Source: Arenicola marina (lineage: Eukaryota > Annelida > Polychaeta > Arenicolidae). Taken from it: 64,000 bases of DNA. This document shows, one piece after another, positions 11,297 through 21,600 of the stretch. How positions within the stretch are numbered: position 1 is the stretch's first letter; each line of letters starts with the position of its first letter. The stretch covers positions 40,330,811-40,394,810 of the forward strand of contig OZ025255.1 of NCBI GenBank assembly GCA_964019135.1, given 5' to 3'. Below the pieces are notes generated by a model. It worked only from the letters and a program-made list of their open reading frames with translations, did no database searches and was not told the DNA's origin. The position numbers and the translations under genes were made by a program.

Positions 11297-11590
11297 TCTA
11301 AAATTGTAAAGGCACCATTTATATTGTAAAGGCACCATTTATATTATAAAGGCCCTATCTCTATTGTAAATGCACCATTTATTGCGTGAAAACATGTATA
11401 TTCTAAAGGCACCATCTAAATAATAAATGCATCATCTAACCAATAAATGCATCATCTATATTGTAAACGCATCATCTATATTGTAAACGCATCATCTATA
11501 TTGTAAACGCATCATCTATATTGTAAAAGCACCATATATTGTGTAAAGACATCTATGTGGTAAAGGCGCCATCTATGAAGGCATTCAAGC
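11297..11590. repeat. Degenerate 20-bp tandem repeat
   Basis: The core unit ATTGTAAACGCATCATCTAT is perfect for about four units near 11450-11530 and decays outward into GTAAAGGCACCAT variants on both sides. About 14 units in all. Confidence 0.85.
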
Positions 11591-12339
11591 ATCGACGGGG
11601 TCTATTGTGGAGAGATTACATTATGTACGCCACGCGACCAACCGAACAGAACCACGTGCAGGAACCCGGATGATCGTTGGCCTTTAGCCTGATACTGGCC
11701 CTCTCCTGTGGGAACGCTTGGCCTGGTCCAACCTATATGTGGTTCCCATCCACCGAAAGCACCCCTCCCCCCTCCTCCCCGATGACTACCACCCAAAGTG
11801 GCTCTTGTCTCACTGGTTTCGAGACATGTTTTATGCCCACAGCCCGCGGCGACCGTGGCGCGCGGTGACCTAGCAACCAGTCATACAGACTCCAGACATA
11901 ATCCTAGGGGCCAACAATATGGGGTAAAACCCGCTTCCATGTGTTTCCACGTGATGTCCTTACCGCGTATTTCATCTGTGCGTAATTTTACATACTAGCT
12001 TAGATTTCTCAACCAATGGGATTTCGCCTTTGTGATCGTGTCCCGTCACGTGACTGCGGTGCTGGAGCGAAGCCTGTGGACGGTTGGTCGCCATGGTGAC
12101 ACGCTATCCGCAGCGCAAGTAATTGGTGTGTTTGTTTGACGTTGCAATTAACCCAGTTCGCGATTGCGGCCGGCGCCAGACGCGGAAAACCCGGTTTGCT
12201 CATTTCTCTGGAGATCTCCTGGTGTCGATTCGGTCACGATCGCTCTCTATCGCTGTGTCAGGCAGTAATTGTCTATTCCAGTCCCCGCTGCCGTACTACG
12301 GTTAGCCCTGTCTATGTTGGTCCAATGTGAGATGGCTTC
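11591..12339. other. Unannotated sequence
   Basis: No conserved exon or RNA gene seen. Open frames are short and unrelated to families I know. Confidence 0.45.
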
Positions 12340-12460
12340 CCCTCCCCACCCTCACCCACAAAACCCCACCACCACCCACAAAAACCCAACCCCTCCCCCC
12401 ATCCCACCCCTACCCCCATCCCACCCCTACCCCCATCCCACCCCTCCTCTGGCCAGTCCC
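12340..12460. repeat. C-rich 17-bp repeat
   Basis: CCCATCCCACCCCTACC occurs about three times in tandem from 12398, embedded in CCACC-rich low-complexity sequence. Confidence 0.75.
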
Positions 12461-13920
12461 AGGGAGGTGGTATCGTCAACAGCCACGCCCTGCTTTGCCA
12501 TATTGTAATTTTATTTATTTTCTTATTTATAAATAGATCAAATATCTATTTGAAGTTGTTAACGCGTTTGAACATGTAAAGCGACGAGAAAATTACCACC
12601 ATTACAAATGATGTGACATCACAGTAGTTGGTGGGCAGCACTTCCCTCGTTGTCCGTATGGTGCGCCGCGCTCCAGTTGTTTCTTGGTCCCGTTTATTCC
12701 ATGGAGACACGTAAGCGGTATAAAATTCTGATTTATGCATTGACTCGCCGTCTGTCAAGGCGTCAAAAGCAAGCGTTCTGAGTGGACTCGGTCGCAGGTT
12801 TTCAGTTTTCAGAGAGAAAAAAGCCCCCCCCCCCTCCCCCTGTCGCTAGTTTTCAGTGACCCCCTCCCCCCTCCCCTTTGCTAGACCCGCCCCTATACAC
12901 CGTACATTCTCCTTCTTCCCGGTTGTATACTTTTGGCGGTTTTCCGTCGTTTTGGTAATCTAACATATCTGTGCATTTTTTGTTTGGTTTTTGTGTGTGT
13001 GTTTTTGTTCATTTTTTGGGTGGGGGTTGGGCAGTTATGGGGTAGGGGGCGGGCGGACTGTCGCCAGTAATCACTGTTTAGCCTAGCGTTTATCTTCATT
13101 GTATCGATAATCTTTTTCTAATAATTCATTGCGTGTCATATTCTCCAGAAACAGCATTACGTACGAATGTTCCAAAACCTTAAGACAGTGGAGCGTAGAA
13201 TACAGACCATTGTTGCCCAGCTGCAGCTCCTCCTCTAGCTGTGGTTGAAATAGTGCCGTCTTTTTACTAAGCACCCCATTTCCATCCCATCCGTGCCTGA
13301 GCGGTAGACACGATGAAAGAAATCCCAAGCAATTGCGCTGCGTCTTGGCTGCAGATTTTAAAGGTCATTAAAGCTCAGCCGCAGACTTAGTCATTCTGTT
13401 GGTCACGACCCTCCCCGCCTGAGCCCAGACCCTCGAGGATTTAGAGATGATTACATAATGATATATATATATAGTCCGTCGGGGTCTCAGTTATAAATAT
13501 GCATCACAATATGGAAGCTGTCTGTAGGTGGAGAGCGCAGGATCTCGATGGATGCTGACACTGCAATGTGTACGCCATGCTGCTGTCTAATTCCTCCCAT
13601 AACGTTGCCCCAGGTGCGATCGTTTACCACGTGTTGGGCATCTGAATTGGGCGTTCTCAAGGCATGAGATACCGGCACGAAAAGATTCAAATAATGCTTG
13701 GTAAACATAGTGTGCAATGCCGTTGTATAGGTGACAATGATCATATAACATCTAATGTGCGAGTGTAATTTGTTACAAACCGTGGCAGTACGCATGTAAC
13801 CCCCGTGGTATATGTGGTTGCCACGTGCACTGTGCGCTGTTTGGTGGGACGTCCCACCACCTTGTGCCCACATCGGTCGTTCTGTATGTGACCGCTTGGA
13901 TAAACCCCCACGATCCCGCC
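12461..13920. other. Unannotated sequence
   Basis: Mixed unique sequence with C runs near 12825-12870 and a short (TA)n tract near 13460-13472. I recognise no coding exon. The 128-codon minus frame at 13487-13873 has no family I can name. Confidence 0.45.
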
Positions 13921-13929
13921 CCCCCCCCC

Positions 13930-14420
13930 CCTCCCATCCTGGCTTTGACCTCTACTGTCTGACCTCCACCACCCCTTCCCATCCTGGCTTTGACCTCTAC
14001 CTTCTGAGGGCCACCACCCCTTCCTATCCTGGCTTTAACCTCCACTGTTTGACCTCCTCCACCCCCTCCCATCCTGGCTTTAACCTCTAAACTCTGACAT
14101 CCATGACCTCCCCCAATCCTGGCTTTGACCTCTACTGTTTGACCTCCTCCACTCCCTCTTATCCTGGCTTTGACCTCTGCCTTCTGAAGGCCACCACCCC
14201 TCTCGTCCTGGCTTTGACCTCCACTGTTTGACCTCCTCCTCCCCCTCCCATCCTGGTTTTGACCTCTAAACTCTGACCTCCACGACCTCCTCCCATCCAG
14301 ACTTTGACCTCTACACTTTGACCTCCATGACCTCCTTCCATCCTGGCTTTGACCTCCACTGTGTGACTTCCACCACCCCCTCCCATCCTGGCTTTGACCT
14401 CCACTATTATCTCCTTCAAA
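13930..14420. repeat. 45-bp tandem repeat
   Basis: About 11 copies of a 45-bp pyrimidine-rich unit containing TCCCATCCTGGCTTTGACCT, verified as CCC at 13933 and 13978. The minus-strand frames of 130-230 codons here (15-residue repeats such as VEVKARMGGGGG) are translations of the repeat, not genes. Confidence 0.92.
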
Positions 14421-14844
14421 CTTTGAACTGGGAAAATATTGTTGATATGTTGAACTTGTTGACAATGACACGATATGCTAGTAGTAACTGAGATGCTAAA
14501 GGAGTTGGATGAAAGGAGTAGAATCACATGTGTCACGCACAGAAGGAACCTATTGACCAAGTATGGATATGTGTGGTTACAGCAAATCGCGTTAAGAAAA
14601 ATGTGTAGAGGAGAAATACAAATTTCAAAACATTTCTAGAGCTATGCAAACCGCGGTAAAACAGAAACGACGATTTAGCGGTATATATTCTGAGACATTG
14701 CCTGTGCATAAACAGCGATGCCAGCATGAACTGACAGATTGTGTGTGTTTTTTCTTTCTGTACCTTAGACCTGTAGGCCTCATATACGAACAAAGAATTA
14801 CTACCTTAAAAATATTACTGCTACCACCACATCTTGACTTGACC
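14421..14844. other. Unannotated interruption within the 45-bp repeat field
   Basis: Unique AT-rich sequence that separates the main 45-bp array from its decayed extension. It may be an insertion into an older, longer array, but no terminal repeats or target duplication are evident. Confidence 0.45.
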
Positions 14845-15135
14845 TCCCATGACTGTGCTCTACTACCCCTTCCCATCCTGGCTTGAGTTCCCCTATCTGA
14901 CTTCCTCTTCCCCATACCTTCCAGGTTTGGCCTCCACCGCCCCCTTCCTAGCCCCAGTTCTGTGGCTGTATGACGATTTTTGCCCGTCCTACATGCAGCT
15001 ACAAAATTGGGGCCCTTCCCATCTTGACTAGACCTCCCCGGTCTGGCATCCACCACCCCCGACCATCCGGGCTTGACCTTCCCAGACTGATCTCCACCAC
15101 CCTCTCCCATCCGGAATTTGACGTCCTCTATCTAA
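14845..15135. repeat. Decayed extension of the 45-bp repeat
   Basis: Motifs such as CCCATCCTGGCTTGA, CCCATCTTGACTAGACCTCC and CATCCGGGCTTGACC recur at irregular spacing. They match the 45-bp unit at 13930-14420 with heavy divergence and fused pieces. Confidence 0.7.
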
Positions 15136-15754
15136 CATACATCCGCACTTCCCATTCCCTCCACCCCATCCATCCCTCTGCCCGCCATTTCCGCCTGCGT
15201 CACCCGGTCTGCGTCACTAGCCCTGTGTGTCTGGAGCGACTGTCCGAGATTTGTCAGACGGACGACCTCCCCCGTCTAGACGCCGAAAAACAAGATGGCT
15301 TGTATTGCTGCCAACATTTTTTCCTTGTCATTCTCCCCCCTTCACCTAGACGTTGTTTCCTGCCTTCACCGTTACCGGAAATGTAGTGTGGCCCATGGAC
15401 TCAACGCCATAGGCTGCAGGTACTAATGTTACGTTTACAAAGGCAAAACGACATCGTTTTTTCTGACCCGATATCAAATAATGCAAAAAGGTATGTCGTC
15501 GGCGTATTCGATCAGCCATTTATGCACTGAGTAATCAGGCATTGAACCTGTGAGAGTGCAAGTGCTCTGGTGTCTGTTGTCGCGACCGATGTGTTGATCT
15601 GCTATACGTTGAGGCGGAACCGACTGTTGGGTTGAATCACCTCTAACGGTTGCATAGCCAGGTTGTACAATTCATACACCTCGCAATACTCCAACCTGGG
15701 TATGTACTCCCCCATCGCCGTTATGTCGTCTCCAGTCTGCCTGTCCTCTGCCAC
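15136..15754. other. Unannotated sequence
   Basis: Nothing recognisable beyond composition-driven open frames. Confidence 0.45.
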
Positions 15755-16225
15755 CCTCTGAGAGCCCCCCCCCCCACCCCCTCCCTGCATCCCAGCCCTG
15801 TAAGGTATCCTCGCCTCACCTACCGTCCATCCTACGCCCACCACCTCCAATTCCATCTCTCCCACTTTTCCCAACCCGATGTAACTCACCTATGCCGGCC
15901 CCCACCTCTCCCACCGTACACCGTACACCCATCCCACCCCCACCCCCACCCCCACCGATCCCGTCCCCCACCTCTCCCATCCTCCATTCACCCCTCACCT
16001 CTCTCACCTTACACTTACCCCCCCCCCATCCCGTCCCCCACCTCTCTCACCTTACACCCACCCCCACCCATTCCGTCCCCCACCTTTCTTGCCTTACACC
16101 CACCCCCGCCCACCCCCACCCATCCCGTCCCCTTCTCTTACCCCCGCCCTTCTCGTCCCCCACCCCACCCACCGTCCTTCTACCCCCATCTCCCCTCCTC
16201 TTACCCCCGCCCTTCTCGTCCCCCT
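15755..16225. repeat. C-rich repeat field, about 42-bp periodicity
   Basis: CCGTCCCCCACCT recurs at 15961, 16031 and 16073, giving an approximately 42-bp period in the cleaner part, inside extended CCCACCC low complexity. The 210-codon plus frame at 15650-16282 is a proline- and histidine-rich translation of this composition. Confidence 0.75.
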
Positions 16226-16691
16226 CATAAACCTCATAATAGGCATCAGCTGCTGATGCCCTTTCCCTGGCCCACAAAATAGCTCGTGACTGACACGCAT
16301 CTGCCCCCGTCTGTAGTAAGCCTCCAGTGTAATCTCTGAGTCTGATCTGCTGCGTGATCTATAGCCTATATTATGAAATTTTTGATACTGACGCCTCGCT
16401 ATAGATATATATATATATACATACATACACGGTATAAAACCTTAATGGCGTTATCCGAAACGTGTCGTTGTTCATGTAAAGATAGTGCGCTGGAAATAAC
16501 CCAGCGGCACGGGACGGGCGTGCTGATTCCGTCTGGCATTACACTTTATGCTGGGCTTCGCCCTATCAGTCTTTATTGCTGAAGCATTAAATGCAGCCGG
16601 TTGGAGGCAACGTCGTCAGAATGACAGGTATAATAATTGACGCGTCCTGCTCGGTCATTGTGACGTAACCCACGAAATCTGAACTAGGCTA
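16226..16691. other. Unannotated sequence
   Basis: Includes a short (TA)n/(CATA)n tract near 16400-16430. No gene seen. Confidence 0.45.
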
Positions 16692-16951
16692 GGCCACGTG
16701 AACCACTTGGCCACGTGAACCACTTGGCCACGTGAACCTCTTGGCCACGTAAACCACTTGGCCACGTGAACCACTTGGCCACGTGAACCACTTGGCCACG
16801 TGAACCACTTGGCCACGTAAACCACGTGGCCACGTGAACCACTTGGCCACGTGAACCACTTGGCCGCGTAAACCACTTGGCCACGTAAACCACTTGGCCA
16901 CGTGAACCACTTGGCCACGTGAACCACTTGGCCACGTAAACCACTTGGCCG
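16692..16951. repeat. 17-bp minisatellite with CACGTG sites
   Basis: About 15 copies of CCACGTGAACCACTTGG. Roughly ten copies hold an intact CACGTG palindrome (the E-box core bound by bHLH-zip factors); the rest read CACGTA or CGCGTA. The three minus-strand frames through the array are stop-free because 17 is not a multiple of three and the unit lacks stops on that strand. Confidence 0.95.
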
Positions 16952-17467
16952 GTTGGTTATTGATAGCTGATTATGAAGAAATGGTTTCACACATGTCTAG
17001 CATTACGTACCACATGACACATCTGCCATCTTGATTATTGTAATGTATGTTTTCTATTGTTCAGCGTCCCTTTGTTACCTAGACAAAAAGCAAAACACGT
17101 ATGTGTTAAGATTTTAGTTGAATTGAAGATATGGTGTTAACTAAATTTAGCCAGATTTAATCACCGCATTGTTGTTCGTAGCATAATACAATATATTCTT
17201 AATTAAGGACAATAACCTGAGTAATTGGTGTTAATGACACACACGGCCATTGCAATGTTATTGTGGTCTTTTATTTTCTCGAGATGGAGAATGGCGGATA
17301 TAGCTAGAAAGGCAACATCAAAATGGTCGCAAGATGGTTGAAGAATCCATTGTGGCTGCCATTATGTGGGGTTTTTTTGTCGGTATAGGCGGGTGGCAAT
17401 GGATGGTCGGGGACATCACCATCAATGGTTGTGTTACTAGCCCATGTAAAGGAAGGCCAGCCAGAGG
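16952..17467. other. Unannotated AT-rich sequence
   Basis: No exon or RNA gene recognised between the 17-bp and 12-bp arrays. Confidence 0.45.
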
Positions 17468-17580
17468 TCAGCACACGGGCCGGCACAGAGGCCGGCACAG
17501 AGGGCGACATAGAGGGCGGCACAGAGGCCGGCACAGAGGGCGGCACAGAGGGCGACATAGAGGGCGGCACAGAGGCCGGG
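17468..17580. repeat. 12-bp minisatellite
   Basis: About nine copies of GGCACAGAGGCC with GGCACAGAGGGC and GACATAGAGGGC variants. It lies within 400 bp upstream of the LONP1 terminal exon, thus inside its last intron if the gene is intact. Confidence 0.93.
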
Positions 17581-17763
17581 ACTTTGACAAGGACAGGGCC
17601 CTGACAGGCTCTCTTTGACAGCCCTTGTCCCACACCGCCGCCTCAGACTGCGCCGTCCAGTATTCACTGCTACCGTGATCACGTGTCCTTTGTGCCGGAG
17701 GCACACCGATGACGTAGGTAGCCCGGCGGCGCTTGGATCCTCGCTCCATCCATTACCTCCCCA

Positions 17764-17803
17764 CCAGACCAGACCCGACCAGACCAGACCAGACCAGACC
17801 CCG
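17764..17803. repeat. (CCAGA)n short tandem repeat
   Basis: A pentanucleotide tract, CAGACCAGACC repeated about seven times with one variant, in the presumed last LONP1 intron. Confidence 0.85.
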
Positions 17804-17966
17804 CCTTTCCCCAGCCTCCCATGCCCCTCACCAATCCCCACAAAGGCAAGCAAATTGGCAACCGGCGACGGATTCAGCTTTCAAGCTCAAAGCTATCTTA
17901 ATCAGGGCAGCGTTTGTGGGCGTTCGTGTAATTTTTTCTTTCTCCTTTCTCTGTTGCTGCTGTCAG

Positions 17967-18113
17967 GCCCGGCGAGCGGGAGTGGAGTGCATCGTCATGC
18001 CTGCCCAGAACCGGAAGGACTTCTCCGACCTGCCAGCCTTCATCACGGACGGACTGGAAGTCCATTTCGTCGACCATTACAGGGAAATCCCCGGCATCGT
18101 CTTCTCGGAATAA
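17967..18113 (+). CDS. Terminal coding exon of mitochondrial Lon protease (LONP1-like), partial
   Basis: The ATP-dependent Lon protease degrades damaged matrix proteins in mitochondria. This exon encodes the last 48 residues, starting [14 protein letters not shown], continuing [18 protein letters not shown] and ending [10 protein letters not shown] before TAA. From memory this tracks the human LONP1 C-terminus (AKRAGVTCIVLPAENKKDF, then FITEGLEVHFVEHYREIFD) almost residue for residue. The start was chosen at the acceptor: a long pyrimidine tract ends in TGCTGTCAG at 17966, and the family match begins at the next base in phase 0. The catalytic Ser and Lys lie in upstream exons, which I could not find in the window. 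The end is slightly shorter than the human protein and the last residues (IPGIVFSE) diverge from the usual IFDIAFP. It could be one exon of an intact gene or a broken duplicate; the clean splice acceptor and open frame favour the former. Confidence 0.85.
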   Translation, partial: ARRAGVECIVMPAQNRKDFSDLPAFITDGLEVHFVDHYREIPGIVFSE

Positions 18114-18160
18114 CTCGCTCTGTGATGTTATGTAAAGCTACCTGTCATCACTCATCAACT

Positions 18161-18166
18161 ATTAAA
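18161..18166 (+). promoter_or_regulatory. Possible poly(A) signal ATTAAA
   Basis: ATTAAA lies 48 bp after the LONP1 stop. AATAAA motifs also occur further down at 19225-19230 and 19292-19297. Any of these could end the transcript; sequence alone does not decide. Confidence 0.3.
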
Positions 18167-18588
18167 GGGACACTGCGGCGTGAGCAATTTCAGTGCCCTG
18201 CTAGGCTGCCTAACAGAAAAGGGTCAAGGTCAACGTCAAAGTCACAGGCTTCAATTTCCACTTTCCACTCTCCCTAGTGTCTGTTACGAGAGTTTCTCTT
18301 GTCTTTAATCGCCAGCACGTTGCTCATATGGCACAGACCTCTGTACTCGCCTGTTCCTCCGTGCCAATGATGGCTTTAGTCTGCACGACCTGTGACGTAC
18401 ACACAGAGCAGCTACAGATAGGCTTTCGACAGTTACAGTTGCGCCGCGACAGTGAAAAATGTAACCCCAGTTTTGGGTTTGTCTCTGCCACGTGGCCGTA
18501 TGTTAGAGACGATAATGGACCTTATTCCAGGAATATATTTCACGCGCTAACTGTGTCGTGTGGACTTGGTATCTCATATGAAGATTGT

Positions 18589-18668
18589 AGTACCCGTATG
18601 TCAGCTTTCGCGGAAAGTACCCGTATGTCAGCTTTCGCGGAAAGTACCCGTATGTCAGTTTTCGCGGG
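18589..18668. repeat. 27-bp triplicate
   Basis: Three tandem copies of a 27-bp unit containing CCCGTATGTCAGCTTTCGCG, the third slightly diverged. It sits in or just beyond the LONP1 3' untranslated region. Confidence 0.92.
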
Positions 18669-21600
18669 AATTACGAGTAATGTCAGATCACGTACCCACT
18701 TCCGGTGTACCAACAGAGACATTATCTTATATCGTGCCTTATATATCTGTGTGTTCAACCTTTCTCGCTTTCCCTTTCGTGATTATCATTGGCATTTCGT
18801 ATTATATTACCTGTTTTAATGAAGTAAAATACCTATAGCTATATAAATATAGGAATTTCCTCAATGTTATTATTATCTATATAAGAGCACAACGTAAGTA
18901 ATAGTGTCTAATTTCGTACTATTATTTCTATTGTTATTGATGGCGCGTGTTACATGTGACTTTGCACATTTCTTTTCTTTCACCATAATGTAGTTATGAA
19001 TATATGATATGATCTATGTACTGACATGGTGGGTCGGATCTTGTGAACTGTCCTGTTATGGGTACTATCGTTATTATCTGAGATAATTAAGATAATGTTG
19101 ACAGCGACTAAGTACGAGAATGGTAGTTGACGAATCATGAGCAGATTACTCATTGTATTTAACCAGGTGAAGAGTTAGTCATATGTTGGACGTCATGTGA
19201 GAAAATTATGTATGTCAGTAACATAATAAAACAAAAGTGAGACACTTATGTATGTCAGTAACATAATGGCACTTGTGTATGTCGGTAAGATAATAAAAAA
19301 AGTCAGATAAGAATAAAATGATCTAGATCAAGTGTCGCACTCCGCGTTACTGTGTTCCATCCAGGGTCGCAATTGTATTACTCATTTATATCTATATCTG
19401 TACATAAAAATAATTAAATCGATCTTTTTTTCAACAGCAGCAGGAGACAATAGCATTTAGGTCACGGTTTGCCCCTTGCATTGAAGTCTCCTGATACGTT
19501 GTATGTCATTCTAGCCTGCCTGTTAAATGTAACTCTGAATGGATGGTTTTATTTTCTCCAGGCCCATAATATGTAAGAAAATTATCCATCTCAACATTTA
19601 AAATGGTTTACGCATAAAAAACACTTTGTAAAAAAAAGTCACACGAAGTAATTCCGGCAGTGTCAAAAAAATATGATGTCGGGCTTACACGGTATGATAA
19701 TTCCTTCAATAGTCGTAAAACTTGTCGACGCATCTCACCATCAGACTTCCTACCAACCGACTTGCAAAGCTGTAGGTCATTAGCAAGCCCGTCACAAGGA
19801 CCCAGCTAATAAATACATAGTATGGGTCTCGACGCTAATTGGCTAACGTGCTGGACGTTGATTTGTTGAAAGTTTCGACATCGCAAACGTGATCGCAAGT
19901 TTAGAACATGCGCAAAATTACAATGCGTCCTCTGGTTACACAGATGGTCGAACAGTTGACTTGTTGCAACGATCTTTACAACATATTGCATCGTGTGAAC
20001 CCCGCAAAACTCGTTTGATTTAGAAGAGAAAGATGAGACTTCACTGGTCCTGCTGGATGCAACACGCCGACACGGCTGGCCTGGCGCAACACGTGGCAGT
20101 TCAAGTGAATCTGTCAGAGTCCAACGCACCACTCACGGGATCCCGCCTTAGCAAGCAATGCGTTGTTAGGAGTTCCCTTGTTAAGACAGTGGCATCATGA
20201 ATCCGTTGTATTGTTATCAGGATTTCACTCAGCGGAGTCTGAATTCGTTTACCGAATGTGTTAATAAAGTAAATATTCTTAGAAAATCCGGCCACCATAA
20301 AAAAAATGTCAAAATGTTTTTTGTGTGTATTTTTTTTGCGGCCGAACTGCTTTGCATCAACGCACGGGTTGACGCGACCGTATTACTTCCAAGAAATCGT
20401 CCACACCACACTATTGTACCATGTACATTAAACATCTTTATAACAAATATAAAAACCTAACCATCACTGAACAGGCGTTCATCAAAGCAGTAAGAAGTGA
20501 TAATCCCATTGTTCATTTCTGCCAGCGGCGCCCACAAGCGTGCCTTATACGTGGGCAATGCCAACGAGAAATATATAGGCCGCTAATATTGGGTAGTTTT
20601 GGCGTGGCAAACCACCCTAATCTAATCCCGTACTCTGTATTTCTATGTTGTTCCGATTGTCAACCCTTCGATCTTTGTTGCGCTAGTCCCCCCTACATAC
20701 CTAGTTGGTTAGTCGGTCGGCACCTTGCCTTCCTTTTCACCCTCTCCTGTACGGGGCTTCCCTTCGCCCAGTCGTATGCCCTAATAGTCCAAGCAGGTGT
20801 TCACACACAAGATTCCGGAAGCCAGCACAATAATTCGGAACCCAAACTGATCCTTTATCTTTACCAATACAGCCATGTTCTACCTGAATAACAAATTTCA
20901 GCTTGTTTCGTACAAATGACCTGAACACACTGCTCGATCTGTTTTAGTGCTAACTCTTTTTACAAAAAGAGTTTGATGACGTCATACACTTGAGCGCCAC
21001 TTTGCCGCGCATCTGCATGTACCAATCGCACAATGAAAAGTCCCGAAATGCATTTCCTTTTTAGTTGTAGAACACTACATCATTGTAACGTGTCTGTCCA
21101 ATAGGGGCCTCCATAAATGATTTTTCCATCTTACAGATTTACAGAGAAATGTTTCTCATAAAAGTGCTACATGAGTAGCTGGCGTGAAATGTACAATTGC
21201 TAGATACATCATTGTTACAATAATATAAAGGCCGAGAATAGCAGGAAGGACCGTCCTGGTGCGCCGTCAATCGACAGCGGATATCATCATGATCCATCAT
21301 GACATTTGCACCATCTTCCATTCCCACGTCATTTGCAGGGTTAGCGAAGGTGGAGCTGGGATTGTGCCCTGTCATTCTTGTTCAGCGTATTGTATCGTTA
21401 ATTATAATAAACAGAACGCCACCCGTTCGCCGTATGTGTGGATTGCGCAATCATTAATTTAAAGGAAAATAAGCCATCTGACGTCACGCGCGTCATTCTG
21501 ATTGGTCGATTTGTTGTGTAAATATGCAACTAAACATCTCTCATTCTTTCGTTGCTGTTCTTCTGCTTAAAGATATTGATTCACTATTGCAACACGGCAT

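Noticed and set aside
15650-16282. 210-codon proline-rich open frame
   Set aside because: Entirely explained by CCCACCC low-complexity sequence.
20421-20891. 156-codon plus-strand open frame
   Set aside because: No domain, repeat or family I know, and no splice or promoter support. The composition is ordinary for AT-rich intergenic DNA.
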